Source: Scalesia atractyloides
Taxonomy: Eukaryota > Streptophyta > Magnoliopsida > Asterales > Asteraceae
Direction: 5' to 3'
NCBI GenBank assembly: GCA_947069175.1
Contig: CAMTDV010000012.1
Location: forward strand, 37,666,341-37,730,340
DNA: 64,000 nt
Shown here: piece by piece, positions 10,482 through 21,520 of the stretch
Layout: each line of letters starts with the position of its first letter
How positions within the stretch are numbered: the stretch's first letter is position 1
The notes under the pieces: model-generated
Database searches by the model: none
Seen by the model: only the letters and a program-made list of their open reading frames with translations
What the model was told of the DNA's origin: nothing
Translations under genes and position numbers: made by a program

Positions 10482-12006
10482 ACTGTTATGGCGGAGTAGA
10501 TTGTTGTGGTGGCGATTGTGGAGCTGCCTGACTAGGTGGTGATGTTGGAATTTTCTGAGCTGGTTCAACAATAACCTCTTCTTCGATCGTCGGCTCTTGT
10601 ACAGTCTCTTTAGATCTGACAGTTGGAGACTCGTAGCTTCTAGCATCTTGACGCTTAAACCTTCGTGCCTTTTTCTTCATCGGTATGTGCACAGGAGTTT
10701 CAGTATCTGACTCTGAAGGAACATACGTTGTATCATCTTCTCCTGCCGCTTTACGCTTGCGTTATTCTGCTTTTCTCTTTTGCTCAGCCAACCTTTTTTC
10801 CTCTATCTTTTTTGCTCTCTTACGTTCACCCACACGTCTCTCATCAGAGTTAGTGCTCGAAGAGGATGCGTCTTCAGCTTCTTTCTCTCCCCCAAAACTT
10901 GTCGCTCGATATCTGCAGCGATGTCTTCAATGTTTTCTTCAACTTCAGGTTCATCACGCAAACCAAAACTTTCTGCAGTTGATTTTTTATTTGGCATTGC
11001 AGTAGCAGAAGATGTAGCAGTTGCTTTTCTCTTAACACCCTTTTCGCCTCCTTTCACAAACCACGAACTTCTCTTAGCAATAAAACTTTCAAGCGCAGTT
11101 AATTCTTCACTCTCATCTCCATTATAAACTTTCCTCCACTTACCTGGTGCTGGAGAAATGTAATCCTTGTCGACTATAGCACCAAAAACGGGTTTAGCAT
11201 TCAGAAACGTCTTCAAATGTAAGTTCATCTTCTTGAGTGTAGAAACATCCATGTGCTCTAACTTTAACACATCATCTTTCTTCTTCTTTAAGTTCGGATG
11301 TAAATGATCTAACAACATCTGTACGAACCGAGGGTATTGCAAAAACTTTTCCCTCTGCATGTTTTGCATCATCTGTGTAAATATAACTTTAGAGAAGTTA
11401 TATTGCAGATTTAGGACCAGTGCTGTAATCATTCACATTTGATAATCAACCAAATCATCAAATCCTCCCTTGTGATGACTTAAAGCGTGAGCAACCACAT
11501 GTGCAATGTAACAAAACGGTGCGCTGAGATTTCCTTTCTTGAATGGCGTTGCATTGACAAAACCAGCATATCCCATCCTGTAAAAACATCCCTTCACCAT
11601 GTACTCCGAAAACCCGGTAGGATCGTGTGCGTTATCCTTGAAATTCAAAATTGTTCGGATCAAATCTTCAGTTATCTTAACCTGGATATCTTCATCATCA
11701 ATCTTTACCGCTGACACTATCGCATTTTCTTCAGAATTATACTTTGATGCGTTCCACATGAGATCTATAAATGGTATGTCGATCGGTGAGCGCTTTTGTA
11801 ACTGGAATCCTGCTCAAAAAATCTAGTACATCCCTATAAGCTGCAATCTCCGATATAGTCTCGTCCACCAAAAAAAATGTTGTGAAACGGAGAAAATGAA
11901 GTTTTCTTGACCTGTACAAAGAGAATTCAAAACCGTTAGAAAATTTTTCAATATTTTCAACTTTCAACATCGTCCGTACGAACCATGCATTCGTACGAAT
12001 CAACAC
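10482..12006 (-). pseudogene. Copia third ORF (env-like position), proximal part, broken
   Basis: Minus-strand frames 12006-11737, 11759-11433, 11432-10803 and 10692-10486 join into one relic. It begins EIAAYRDVLDFLSRIPVTKAL, then MWNASKYNSEEN, FSEYMVKGCFYRMGY, ALSHHKGGFDDLVDYQM, then after an in-frame TGA MITALVLNLQYNFSKVIF and KFLQYPRFVQMLLDHLHP, then Lys/Glu-rich and Pro/Gln-rich sequence. I recognise this as the domain annotated in composite-family retroelements downstream of copia pol (from memory). Breaks include a frameshift near 11,755, TGA at about 11,433, a shift near 10,800 and the insertion of element A. The function in live elements is unknown. Confidence 0.65.
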
Positions 12007-12725
12007 TTAGAAATTTTTATCAAGTTTGGAACAAGTTATCATTCGTACCAATCACTACTTCGTACGAGTGATTTAAGAGTTAAACAATTTTCAAAAACTT
12101 CACCAAACTTGCTTCGTATGAATGAAGCTTCGTACGAATCATCAACACTTAATACAATTTTGAAATTTTAACATTAAGGATGTTATTTCGTACTGTTTAT
12201 TCGTACGAATGAAAAGGATATAACAATTTGAAATCTTGTTTGTACGAACAACCCATTCGTACGAATCATGAACCGTTCCAAATAACACCAAGTTTAATCC
12301 GAACCTAAAACATGTTGTTTTTAACAAATTGATAGTCGATTTATAGGTTATTAGGGCCGATATTAATGTTTTTAAGGTCAATTTTAAATTTTACCGGTCC
12401 AATCTCCCTAAATCTATGTTTCAAGTCTGTTTGGTTCAAAACTGACATTATAACGGCTAAGATTAAGCAAAAGTACATTTCCCATTGTAAGAGGTGTGCG
12501 GATCAACCTCCCCAATGAATAGTACTCAATAAATGTCAAGAAAACTAAAGTTCAAAACGTATTCGCACAAAAGTTCTCTCAGTTTGCACAGAAACATAAA
12601 CTTAATTCGTGCGAAGAAGGTGAGCTTTTATACTAGTTAGGGTCATTCGTACGAACCAATGGTTCGTGCGAAGCAAGCCCAAACTTGGTTCATACGAGCT
12701 AGTGAGACTCGTACGAATCAGTTCT
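11970..12725. repeat. Cluster of TTCGTACGAA palindromes
   Basis: Ten or more exact or near copies of the 10-bp palindrome TTCGTACGAA (variants ATTCGTACGAAT, TTCGTGCGAA) lie within about 750 bp of the copia spacer. The short peptides read across it (RTN repeats) are produced by the repeat and should not be called genes. The same CGTACGAA core recurs in the LTRs and interior of the copia element at 54,690-57,302. Confidence 0.75.
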
Positions 12726-14045
12726 AAAACTTGAAAACTTTTTGGTACTTTTTTATATTTATGATTTTTTATGCAATTTTTTATCTGTTTAATACCCACT
12801 CAGTTAACCAAGTCCAAGTTAATGACCCTGGTTATCTGTTTTGCCTACCAAGTCAAAGTTAATGACTTTGGTTGACCATTTTTGACCAAAACAAATTTAT
12901 TTTAAATTGTAAAGTTTCAAATTATTGAACTTTATTGACATTCAAGAAATTTTTTGATTAAGATTAGCTCCCAACCCATGGTTTTCAGATCTCCTTCAAC
13001 AAGATGTCGCCATGACTCCAACTATCTGTGTTCACATAATCGATAGACTTAAAACAAAAACTAAAAAGCTAAGAAAACTGAAAATCTTTTTGGGTTTTGT
13101 TCGAAAAGAAATAACAAGTAAAGATACATATTTTTGTGAATTTTGTGTTTTACGAAGATCATATCAAGTGTTTTAACAAATCACCAGTACCGTTGATCTT
13201 GGTATACTCATTAAATTTTTAACCAGATTTACCTGGATTGCTAATATTTTATCCTCTTAAACTTCTTCTCGTTTCTCAATTGTTTCAAGATATGTTAGGT
13301 AATATTAAGAACATGAAATAACTGTGTGTCCCATCTCATAATATACTCCCGTATCGAGATTCCCAGAATTTCATTTCATAGGTGAATACATCTAACTGAT
13401 ATCTGTAAATGGGTGAATTACGAGACCTTGAGAGCTCAGGTTAGTACTACCGTACAGACAAAGAGATGAAGGCTCGTCTTTAGGTGGTGTTCCTTAAAGG
13501 AATCTTTTGAACTGCAGATGTCACAAAGGTTATGACATAATCATTTTTTATGCATCTTTTGTAGGCGAATAATGCGTAAAGTATTATACAAGTTCTAGAC
13601 CATTGCTGATGCAAAATCAGAAGAACTCGGATAATACCCCAGATATCGATTAAATATAAAGACCTAGTATCACAGAATCTTGCATTCTCTCAAACGAAAT
13701 TTCGGAGTACTAAGTCCATATATCCGAGAGATGTTAACCCACAAGTTATTCTGTTTTTCTTTTAGGTTTATATCTTGAAAACAATTTACAGAATGAGTGA
13801 AGCCTATTGGCATATCCTCAGTAAGACCTGTTTAATTACTTGTTTAATCATTCCAATTCTTTAGCATACTGTGACTGTCATATTGATATAATATGATCTC
13901 TCTTTTTCACAAAAACTCTTTTTAACTTTTATAATGTTTTTGTATTTTCCCAAAATTTCTCCCCCTAAAATCAAAAACATATTTTTTGGATTTTTAGAGT
14001 TTTTAAGAAAGAAAGGACACAAAATTCGTCAAACCGATGAGTTTT
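12010..14045 (-). other. Copia spacer between pol and third ORF
   Basis: About 2 kb without a coding signal. It holds the palindrome cluster, a short direct duplication at 12,796-12,880 (ACCAAGTC..AGTTAATGAC twice), and AT-rich sequence. A gap of this size between pol and ORF3 fits SIRE-like elements. I see no other gene. Confidence 0.5.
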
Positions 14046-15240
14046 CACGTCAAGTCGTCGTCATCCTCAAACTCAACCTCGTGTATATCCCCTGATGTCA
14101 GATTTCGTAAACCATTTAATATTAAAATATTTTTAAATCTTGTTCGATCAAAGGCTTTGGTATAAAAATCTGCTTTTTGGTCATCAGTGTGGATTTTTTC
14201 AATTCTAACCAACTTTTTCTCGTAGCAATCACGGATAAAGTGGTGTCGAATCTCAATATGTTTGGTTCAAGAATGTTGACATGAGTTTTTAGTGATATCT
14301 ATCGCAGCCTAGTTATCTACATATATTGGCGTATCAAGAAATTGCAGTCCAAAGTCTCTCATCTGCTGTTGAATCCATAGAATCTAGGCACAACAGCTGG
14401 ATGCTGAAACGTATTCAGCCTCACAAGTAGAGAGGGCGACCGTGGTCTGTTTCTTGCATTGCCATGTTACCAAACGGGTTCTGAAGAACTGGCAACCAGC
14501 CGTTGTAGATTTGGTGTTGATTTGTAGCAACCGAAAACAGAATCCGAGTAACCCACAAGATTGAAGTCTCCGTGTCTAGAGTACCACAAGCTGATGCTTG
14601 GAAATCCCTTCAAATATCTCATGATACGTTTGACGGCGAGCAAGTGCGAATCTCTTAGATTGGACTGATAACGGGCGCACATGTATGTTGGATACATGAT
14701 ATCTGGTCGAGAAGCAGTGAGATACATCAAGGATCCGATCATGGAGCGGTATAAAGTTTCATCAACTTTGACTCCAGTAAGATCTGGACAAATGTCGTGA
14801 TTAGGAGCTAATGGGGTTGATGCTAGTTTAGCTCCTGCCATATCAAATTTCTCCAAAATTTTATGAACATAATTCATCTGATGGATAAAGATACCATCAG
14901 GCAACTGATCGACCTAAAGTCCTATAAAAGAACTTCATCTCCCCCATCGCGCTCATTTCAAATTTGCGCTTCATGACTTCTTCGAAGTCTTTACACAGCT
15001 TGTCATTTGTCGATCCGAAGATAATATCATCCATAAATATTTGTAAGATAATCAATTGCCCATCTACTTCCTTTGTAAAGAGGGTAGAATCTACGGTTCC
15101 TCTGATAAGGCCATTGTCTGTAAGATGTCGTGAAAGCGTTTCATACCAAGCTCTCGGGCTTGATGAAGACCATATGAGGCTTTGTTCAGAAGGTAGACTT
15201 TGTCTTTGTGCATTGGTTCGCACGAGCTGTCATGTCTATA
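14046..15240 (-). pseudogene. Ty1/copia reverse transcriptase and RNase H, 5'-truncated
   Basis: On the minus strand from 15,240: DKVYLLNKASYGLHQA, AWYETLSRHLTDNGL, the RT signature FMDDIIFGS, KRKFEMSAMGEMKFF. After an interruption near 14,900 follow GIFIHQMNYVHKILEKF, ASRPDIMY, AVKRIMRYLKG and LVGYSDS. RNase H then continues in pieces (CEAEYVSASSCCA, KHIEIRHHFIRD) to an acidic tail EVEFEDDDDLT near 14,046. Several frameshifts and stops are present. Integrase and everything upstream is gone: the sequence joins an unrelated plus-strand LTR fragment at 15,240. The order pol, spacer, third ORF on one strand supports a single parent element. Confidence 0.8.
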
Positions 15241-15244
15241 AAGA

Positions 15245-15480
15245 GATGTTGTGTGTTCATTGTTTGTTAAGTTTTTGGAAGTTCCCTTAGGGGAAACGCT
15301 GGCGGATTCTCTCCAGGAACTCCGCCAGGCAGTCAAGATGTATACTCTTTTGGTATGAATGAATGAAATGAAAAGCTTCCGTTGATTCTGTGCCTACATG
15401 TCTATTTTGTTCTGCCGAATCTGTTCTATCCCCAAAGCTTCCGTCTAGAACCGCCGCCTACCACGGGACCACAACTTCAA
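15245..15480 (+). repeat. Copia LTR fragment (3' half)
   Basis: It matches in order the LTR sequences near 54,954-55,060 and 57,092-57,230: TGTGTTCATT, GTTAAGTTTTTGGAAGTTCC, AAGATGTATACTC, GGTATGAATG. Its orientation opposes the adjoining pol relic, so the joint at about 15,240 is a rearrangement or inverted insertion. Confidence 0.6.
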
Positions 15481-15955
15481 CCACCAGCTTATCCACCATT
15501 GCCTTGAATCAAGCAAAGAGGCAAAAGCGGGTAGAGGAAGAAGATCAAAGGATGCATGAGGAATTGAGAAAAGAGGGAATAAAGAACCAAATTTTGTTTG
15601 GCTTAGATAATGCAAGTGACAAGCTTAGAGCCTCAATATCCACACTTGTAAGCAAACCAACCTCACTTAACTCATCAAAAATAAGACTACTCCCAAGAAA
15701 ACCATTTGACTCAAAATCTAAAATGGAAGTCTAACAAAGACATCCATGAATTGACATTGCTCAGGTCAGATGGTAGAGTTCAAAGGATAAAGATGGACGA
15801 TGCATAAGGTCTGGATGTAGCTGATCTCCAAGACTTGCTGAATCTTGAGCTTGAAAGGGATGTAGAAGACATGATTGCCCTGGACTTTGAACTTCAGTTC
15901 AAAGGCCAAATAAGGGAATCATTGATGAGAAATAAAGATCAGTAATAAAGTTTAG
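15480..15955 (+). pseudogene. Retroelement-like ORF fragment, unidentified
   Basis: The plus-strand frame ending at 15,734 contains a highly charged helix (KRQKRVEEEDQRMHEELRKE). After a frame change 15,730-15,955 reads NKDIHELTLLRSDGRVQRIK and DLQDLLNLELERDVEDMIAL and ends at a TAA. A purine-rich AAGGGGAAGATTTTGAG at 16,137-16,153 could be a polypurine tract of the same relic. I do not recognise the domain; its charged composition resembles the tail of the copia third ORF at 1-497 and 10,482-12,006. Confidence 0.35.
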
Positions 15956-16169
15956 TTTTGTCATCATCTGTTCTTGTAATGTTTAGCGTACAACAAGTAA
16001 TCATAATAAAGTTCTTTTAAAGTTTAGTTTTGGCATCATCTGTGTCTGTACTGTTCTATTTGATCACTTTCATCGATTATCAATCTAAGCTATCTTTATT
16101 ACATTCTGTACGAACAAATCAGTGATCTTAGGCTAAGGGGAAGATTTTGAGTCATATGCAAGTAATCAT
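15956..16169 (+). other. Non-coding junction before the Helitron
   Basis: It holds a short direct duplication (AAAGTTTAGTTTTG.CATCATCTG at about 15,950 and 16,018) and the purine-rich tract noted above. The exact end of the retroelement relic and the start of the Helitron could not be seen. Confidence 0.3.
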
Positions 16170-16236
16170 AATTACGAAAGCATGACAATGAAAACAATCT
16201 CTCAACTGTTATGAATTTAAGCAAACTTGACATAAA

Positions 16237-16445
16237 TGCCCACTAATGCAAACCACTGACTCACTAACCACTAATGTTATAGTCACTAACCACTGATGCA
16301 AATCACTAACTCACTGATCAGAAACCACTGATGCAAAACCACTGACTCACTAACCACTGATGCAAACCACTGACTCACTGATTAGAAACCACTGATGCAA
16401 AACCACTGATTCAACCACTGACTCACTAACCACTGACGTTATAGT
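16237..16445 (+). repeat. Helitron repeat cluster 1 (ACCACTGATGC units)
   Basis: Short units built on CCACTGA(T/C)GCAAA and CACTGACTCACTAA are repeated about ten times. A second, shorter run follows at 16,768-16,870. The same motifs recur inside the element at 18,075, 19,505, 24,288 and 25,862. Confidence 0.75.
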
Positions 16446-17168
16446 CAACTTTTCATACACCTATCATGTATAGAGCCCTTTTCAATACCAAACCTTTTAG
16501 TTACAATCTACCTTAAACTGGCATATTCTCAGTTACTCTTTTGAGTACCAGGCTTACTTTAACAGCTGTGAAATACCAACCTTTTCAAATACCAACTCCC
16601 TAAGTCAGAGAATCTTTTCATTTTGTACTACTGTCCTGAATTAAAGCAAACTTGACATGAAAACAATCTGTCAACTGTTATGAATTAAAGCAAACTTGAC
16701 AAAAATGCCCCACGAACTTATAAGAAAATAAGTATCAGTCCTTGTAATCCTATCCACTTATGAAAAACCACTGATGTAAACCACTGATGACAAACCATTG
16801 CTAACACACCAACAGTAGTTGTATAGCAAAACCACTGATTCAACCATTGACTCACTAACCACTGATGTTATAGCCAACTTTTCTTACACATATCATGTAT
16901 AGAGCCCTTTTCAATACCAAACCTTTAGTTACAATCTACCTTAAACTGACATATTCTAAGTTACTCTTTTGAGTACCAGGCTTACTTTAACAGCTGTGAA
17001 ATACCAACCTTTTCAAAAACCAACTCCCTAAGTCAGAGAATCTTTTGATTTTTTACTGTTGTCTTTTAGATTTTTTACTACTTAACCTATTAGTCTTGCT
17101 TTTACAGTTGCTTTTACAGCTGTAAAGCAAACAATGACTAGGTGGGTGGTAAAACATGCTTGGAGCTC
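16446..17168 (+). other. Helitron 5' non-coding region with internal duplication
   Basis: A block of roughly 180 bp (CCTATCATGTATAGAGCCC, TACCTTAAACTG, TTTTGAGTACCAGGCTTAC, AACAGCTGTGAAATACCAAC) occurs at 16,455-16,620 and again at 16,888-17,045. No coding signal. Confidence 0.6.
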
Positions 17169-17175
17169 TATAAAT
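17169..17175 (+). promoter_or_regulatory. Putative TATA box of the Helitron gene(s)
   Basis: CTCTATAAATC lies about 340 bp before the ATG at 17,509 and at the end of the upstream duplicated block. A TCACTCCACATTACAG stretch follows 30 bp on. Only the motif supports this. Confidence 0.35.
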
Positions 17176-17508
17176 CTGTAAGACTCTACCATCACTCCAC
17201 ATTACAGTCAAAAGTGCATTGTTGTAAGCTTTTCTACTTCTGGGTCTTGCATTGTTGTAAGCTTTCTCGCTTTTATTGGTTTGTTTTGTAACTTTAGACT
17301 GCTAAATGTTTATTTATTGGTTTGTTTTGTAATTAATATCTTTATATACAGGTGTAATTAGAAATAATACTTATATATAAATTTAAATATGTAAAGTTAA
17401 TTTATAAATATTTATGTTTTTCTTTATATATAACTAAGATATTTTTAATTGCTTTAAAATTGATTTTTCAGTTCACAATCCATTCCGAACACATATCAAC
17501 TGAGAGCT

Positions 17509-17860
17509 ATGGGTGGTTATTATCCAATTCCGCCCTATCTAGTTCCGCCGGTGACAAACCCTCCATCAGTGACAAACCCTCAACATGATGATCCATTTTT
17601 TATTATGGATGAAGAGTTGAATTGGGCGTATGATATACCTTTGCTCAACTACAATTTGGTGGACTACGAATTGGGGAGGGGCATCATCGTCCGGTGGTAA
17701 ACATCCTGTACCGCAACAACATCCTCCACCTTCAAACCGCCCTCATGTCGAAAACCCCAGTCAAACACAAGAACTAACAAGTTGGGCTGATGGGTACGAA
17801 ACTGACCCTGGGGTGGAATACGAACCACCGTTGGATGAAGAAATGGTTTTGGAACCTTAG
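17509..17860 (+). pseudogene. Small Pro-rich acidic Helitron ORF, frameshifted
   Basis: The frame from ATG 17,509 starts MGGYYPIPPYLVPPVTNPP and runs to TAA at 17,698. The +1 frame then carries on as SSGGKHPVPQQHPPPSNRPH and ends DPGVEYEPPLDEEMVLEP at 17,860. One indel near 17,685 explains the switch, giving an original product of about 117 residues with a Pro-rich front and acidic tail. I recognise no domain. It sits between the TATA-like box and the Rep gene, so it could be an accessory Helitron ORF or a captured plant fragment. Confidence 0.4.
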
Positions 17861-18074
17861 AACAGCTTTGATGATGGCTGCCTCCAGCGCAGACTTGATG
17901 ATAGTGATATATTCTGTGGTTTATCTAATGTTTTATTATGGGTTACTTAATTTGATTTCCATGTACTCTTTTTTTCTCAAATTAGTTTGAATATTTATCA
18001 TGTAGTTGTTTTAGTTTTAATTATGTATTAGTTTAAATTTATATTTATTGTTGTTTAATTTTAATCATGTTTTA

Positions 18075-18300
18075 TAGCAAAGCCGTTCGTAACAAGCCAC
18101 TGATAACAGTAGTTGTATAGCAAAACCACTAATTTACTAACCACTGATGTTATACTCAGCAGTGGTTGTCCAGCAGTGGTTGGCTACCACCAACAGTGTT
18201 TGCCTAACATCTGATGTTATTACTCCATCAGAGGTTAGCAACATCATCAGTGTTTGTCTAACATCTGATGTTATTACTCTATCAGAGGTTTGGCAAGGAT
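18075..18300 (+). repeat. Helitron repeat cluster 2 (5' UTR/intron)
   Basis: It contains the composite repeat CCACTGATAACAGTAGTTG..., ATGTTATACTCAGCAGTGG, TACCACCAACAGTGTTTGCC, CATCTGATGTTATTACTCC. It ends shortly before TTTTCAAG/GT at about 18,377, an acceptor-like site just ahead of the ATG at 18,403. Confidence 0.7.
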
Positions 18301-18402
18301 TCTTTCAGATGTTGGCTCATCTGTAGTTTGACTTTATTTCATCATCTATTATGACTATCTTTTATTTCATTTTCAAGGTATTTGACACTTTATCAATTTA
18401 CA

Positions 18403-19480
18403 ATGACTAATGGAAAACCAAAGCATCTTAATCATGCTTCTAGCTTGAATGCATCTACTAGAGCCGAAAAACAAAAAGAGTATAACAAAAGATACTATGC
18501 TGCACACAAAGAAAATTACAAAGTCTCGAAAGTTGGGAGTGGTGAGGTCTCCCGAAGTTCTTCATCAATATCTTCAAAGAGTAATAGATCAATAGAAAGG
18601 ACACCCTTAAGAAGTTTAGAAACTAATATTACTCAATTTACCTAAATGACAAATGAGAACGCGTCAAGCACATTCCCCTCTGTAATTGATGAAGTGGTGC
18701 CTAGAACATCATGAGGTTTCTATTTATTTAATAATGATTTCTTTATCGAACTTGACATCTTTAACAACCTTCATTACTTAAGACAATGATTTTTTTAGGT
18801 GTTCAAATTCAATAGTGTACATTTTTACCTCAATTTTGTGAAGTAGTTGATCAACCTTCCTTGAACGTAGAAGATGATCCATATAACTTTGTTTATGATC
18901 GTGTACCTAGAGAGCATCGTGTTTTAAAGAACAGGGTGCATGTCCTAATTATGGAGCAAAACGTTTTCAATTTGCGTTTGATACCTTTTGTTGTATGGGT
19001 GGGAAAATTGTTTTAGAAAATTCAGAAATTCCATAGGAACTGCACCGGCTTCTCACATCGCAAGATGAAATTGGAAATATTTTAGGCAAAACATTCGTGC
19101 TTATAACACGAATTTTTCTTTTGCCTCAATGGGAGTGACGTTGGATGATACATTGAGCAATATGAGAGACGGTGTATATACTTTTCATGCACATAGACGA
19201 ATATATCACAAAATCAACCAATTAGTTCCGAGAGATGGAACCCCTAGGTACCTGCAGTTGTATTTTTATGATCCTGATGTTGAGTTAGATCTCAGACTCC
19301 AATGGCCAAATCCTAATTGATGTATTACTCATATTTTGACACGCGTTCTTTCTACAAACCCATATGTCGATACATTTCGAAGACTTGCGGAACTAGGACC
19401 TCTGGACAACTATAGAGTCACTTTGAATACTTCGATTGAACTTGAACAAAGGGTGTACAACCGACCAATGACATCGCAGG
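18403..19480 (+). pseudogene. Helitron protein N-terminal domain
   Basis: ATG 18,403 opens MTNGKPKHLNHASSLN with a basic helix EKQKEYNKRYYAAHKENYK. After an intron-like gap (to about 18,797, acceptor TTTTTTTAG) the reading continues in pieces: FQFAFDTFCCMGGK, then IRAYNTNFSFASMGVTLDD, GVYTFHAHRRIYHKINQLVP, PRYLQLYFYDPDVELDLRL and ELEQRVYNRPMTSQ. This is the Helitron_like_N arrangement (zinc-like CC segment, then RxNIRxYNxxFxF). Stops at 19,318 and elsewhere and frame changes make it non-functional. The last exon base before the intron is 19,479. Confidence 0.75.
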
Positions 19481-19933
19481 TATATAAAAGGTTATAAAAA
19501 ACCTTGAAATATAAACAATTGATCACAAACTACCACTAATCCGAAACCACTGATGCAAACCACTGCTAACACACCAACAGTAGTTGTATAGCAAAACCAC
19601 TGATTCAACCACAGACTCAATAACCACTGATGTTATACTCAGCAGTGGTTGTCTACCACCAACAGTGTTTGCCTAACACCGATGTTATTACTCCATCAGA
19701 GGTTAGCAACATCAGTGTTTGTCTAACATCTGAGGTTATTTGACCAACTGAGGTTATCAAACTCATCAGAGATTTGGGTTTATTCCATCAGATGTTGGCT
19801 CTTCAGTAGTTTGACTTTATTTGACCTTATTTGACCAACTGAATTGTTACTTTCTTCAACATAAAATATTTTATTAATTACAATTATTTAATAGTATTGC
19901 TTATTTACTTACTTATAGTTGACGATTATATAG
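19480..19933 (+). other. GT-AG intron of the Helitron gene, filled by the repeat family
   Basis: The coding motif TSQ/VAGIW is split exactly between CAG|GTATATAA (19,480) and TTATATAG|GTTGCTGG (ends 19,933). Almost the whole 454-bp intron is cluster 3 of the CCACTGATG/CATCTGATGTTATT repeat (19,505-19,830) plus AT-rich sequence. Removing it restores the homologous reading. Confidence 0.65.
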
Positions 19934-21520
19934 GTTGCTGGTATTTGGGTTGAAGATAATGACAATATCACTTCATATAAACGAAGTATTGTTATTTATG
20001 GTAGATATTAATATAGTCAAACTATTCAGCCGTACGGCAGTTGTTATGATCCATTGTCGTATCCTCTATTTTTTGCAAATGGTGAGTCGGGTTGGATTGC
20101 TAACATACCACGTCATGGAGTATCGATCGATGAGGTTCGTAACAATGACAACATCGAAGGAGAAATGGAAGGTACCAACAATTTATTATTCCTTTAAGTG
20201 TCGATCATAAAAATACCCTAATGCGTTTTATTTTATTAATTGTTTGTTTTTAAAATATCTTCATCGTTCAGAGGCTAACACACGAAGTGATAGAACAACC
20301 GTGGCTATGCGAGAGTACTACTGTTACAAGTTCATATTCGATCTACTAAAAACGTGCTTCCGTTCGGTGGTAGACTGCTACAACATTTTGTGGTAGATGT
20401 TTACATAAACATTGAGACGTCATGTTTAGAATTTTGTGAGAGAAACCAGGCTAAGATACGGGCCGACTTGTACCAAGGTATTGTGGATTGCATCAATGGT
20501 GGTGAGGTTCATGCAAACAGGGTGGGAAAAAGAATTGTGTTTCCTGCATCTTTCATCGGAGGGCCTCGGACATGCGACGTTAGTTTCTAGATGCGATGAT
20601 TTTAGTTCAAGATTACGGCAAGCTTGATATATTCCTTATAGTGACGTGTAATCCTAAGTGGCCTAAGATATTGATAATTTACATGTTGGTCAAACTACAC
20701 AAGATCGTCTGACCTTGTTTCAAAGTGTTTCGGGCGAACAACTCTTCAAGAAACATATCCTCGGGGAAGTTAAGGCATACGTTTATGTCATCGAATTTCA
20801 AAAGTGTGGTTTGCCGCACGCACATTTTCTCCTTATCATGTACCCGCACCACACAATCAATAACGCGGACCATTATGATAAGGTTGTGTGTGCTGAGATT
20901 ACTAAAAAACAAAGACATCCCAAGTTGCATGAGATTGTTGTGAAGCACATGATTCACGGCCCTTGCGGCGGTTTACGATTAAGTAGTCCTTGCATGCAGG
21001 GTGATCCAAAAATTTGTCGTTTTCACTATCCTAGACAATTTAATGAAGAGAAACACAAGGAAAAGTTGTATGTCCGTTGTATCGAAGGAGAGACACCGGA
21101 ATAGAAGTGGACGTACGAGGAAAAACACTTGATAATAGATGGGTTGGTCCCATATAACCCAAGGCTTTTGATATGTTTAACTGCCACGTCAATATTGAAG
21201 TTTGCTCAAGTATGAAATCTGTGAAATATCTTTTCAAATATGTTTATAAAGGACATGACAAACAGGTTATTCAAGTTGATCAAAGTGAGCAAGGGGTTGT
21301 TATTACTGAGATAAAGAGATTTCAGGATGCACGCTACATATCGCCCCAGAGGCTATGTGGTGCATTTTTCCTTCTCTCTTTCTCAAATCTTTCCTTCTGT
21401 TCTAGCCTTACAACTTCATCTACCAAATAATCAGATTGTTAGATTTAGAGATAATGAGATAATGTCTAATATTGTTGATAGGGAAAGGGATAAAAGAACC
21501 ATGCTAACAGCATTTTTTTA
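19934..21520 (+). pseudogene. Helitron HUH replication initiator (Rep)
   Basis: Fragments in several frames give VAGIWVEDND, PLSYPLFFANGESGW, VAMREYYCYK, LPFGGRLLQHFVVDVYINIE, FCERNQAKIRADLYQGIVD, GKRIVFPASFIGGPR, then from 20,715 an open run with the HUH metal-binding motif CGLPHAHFLLIM (His-Ala-His codons 20,817-20,825). KYLFKYVYKGHDK at about 21,220 carries the tyrosines used to nick and join DNA. Family knowledge: Rep starts rolling-circle transposition. Several in-frame stops (for example at 20,590, 21,104 and 21,430) show it is dead. Confidence 0.85.

Noticed and set aside
12142..12799. Genes with RTN-repeat peptides
   Set aside because: Peptides arise from TTCGTACGAA repeats in the copia spacer and change frame between repeats.
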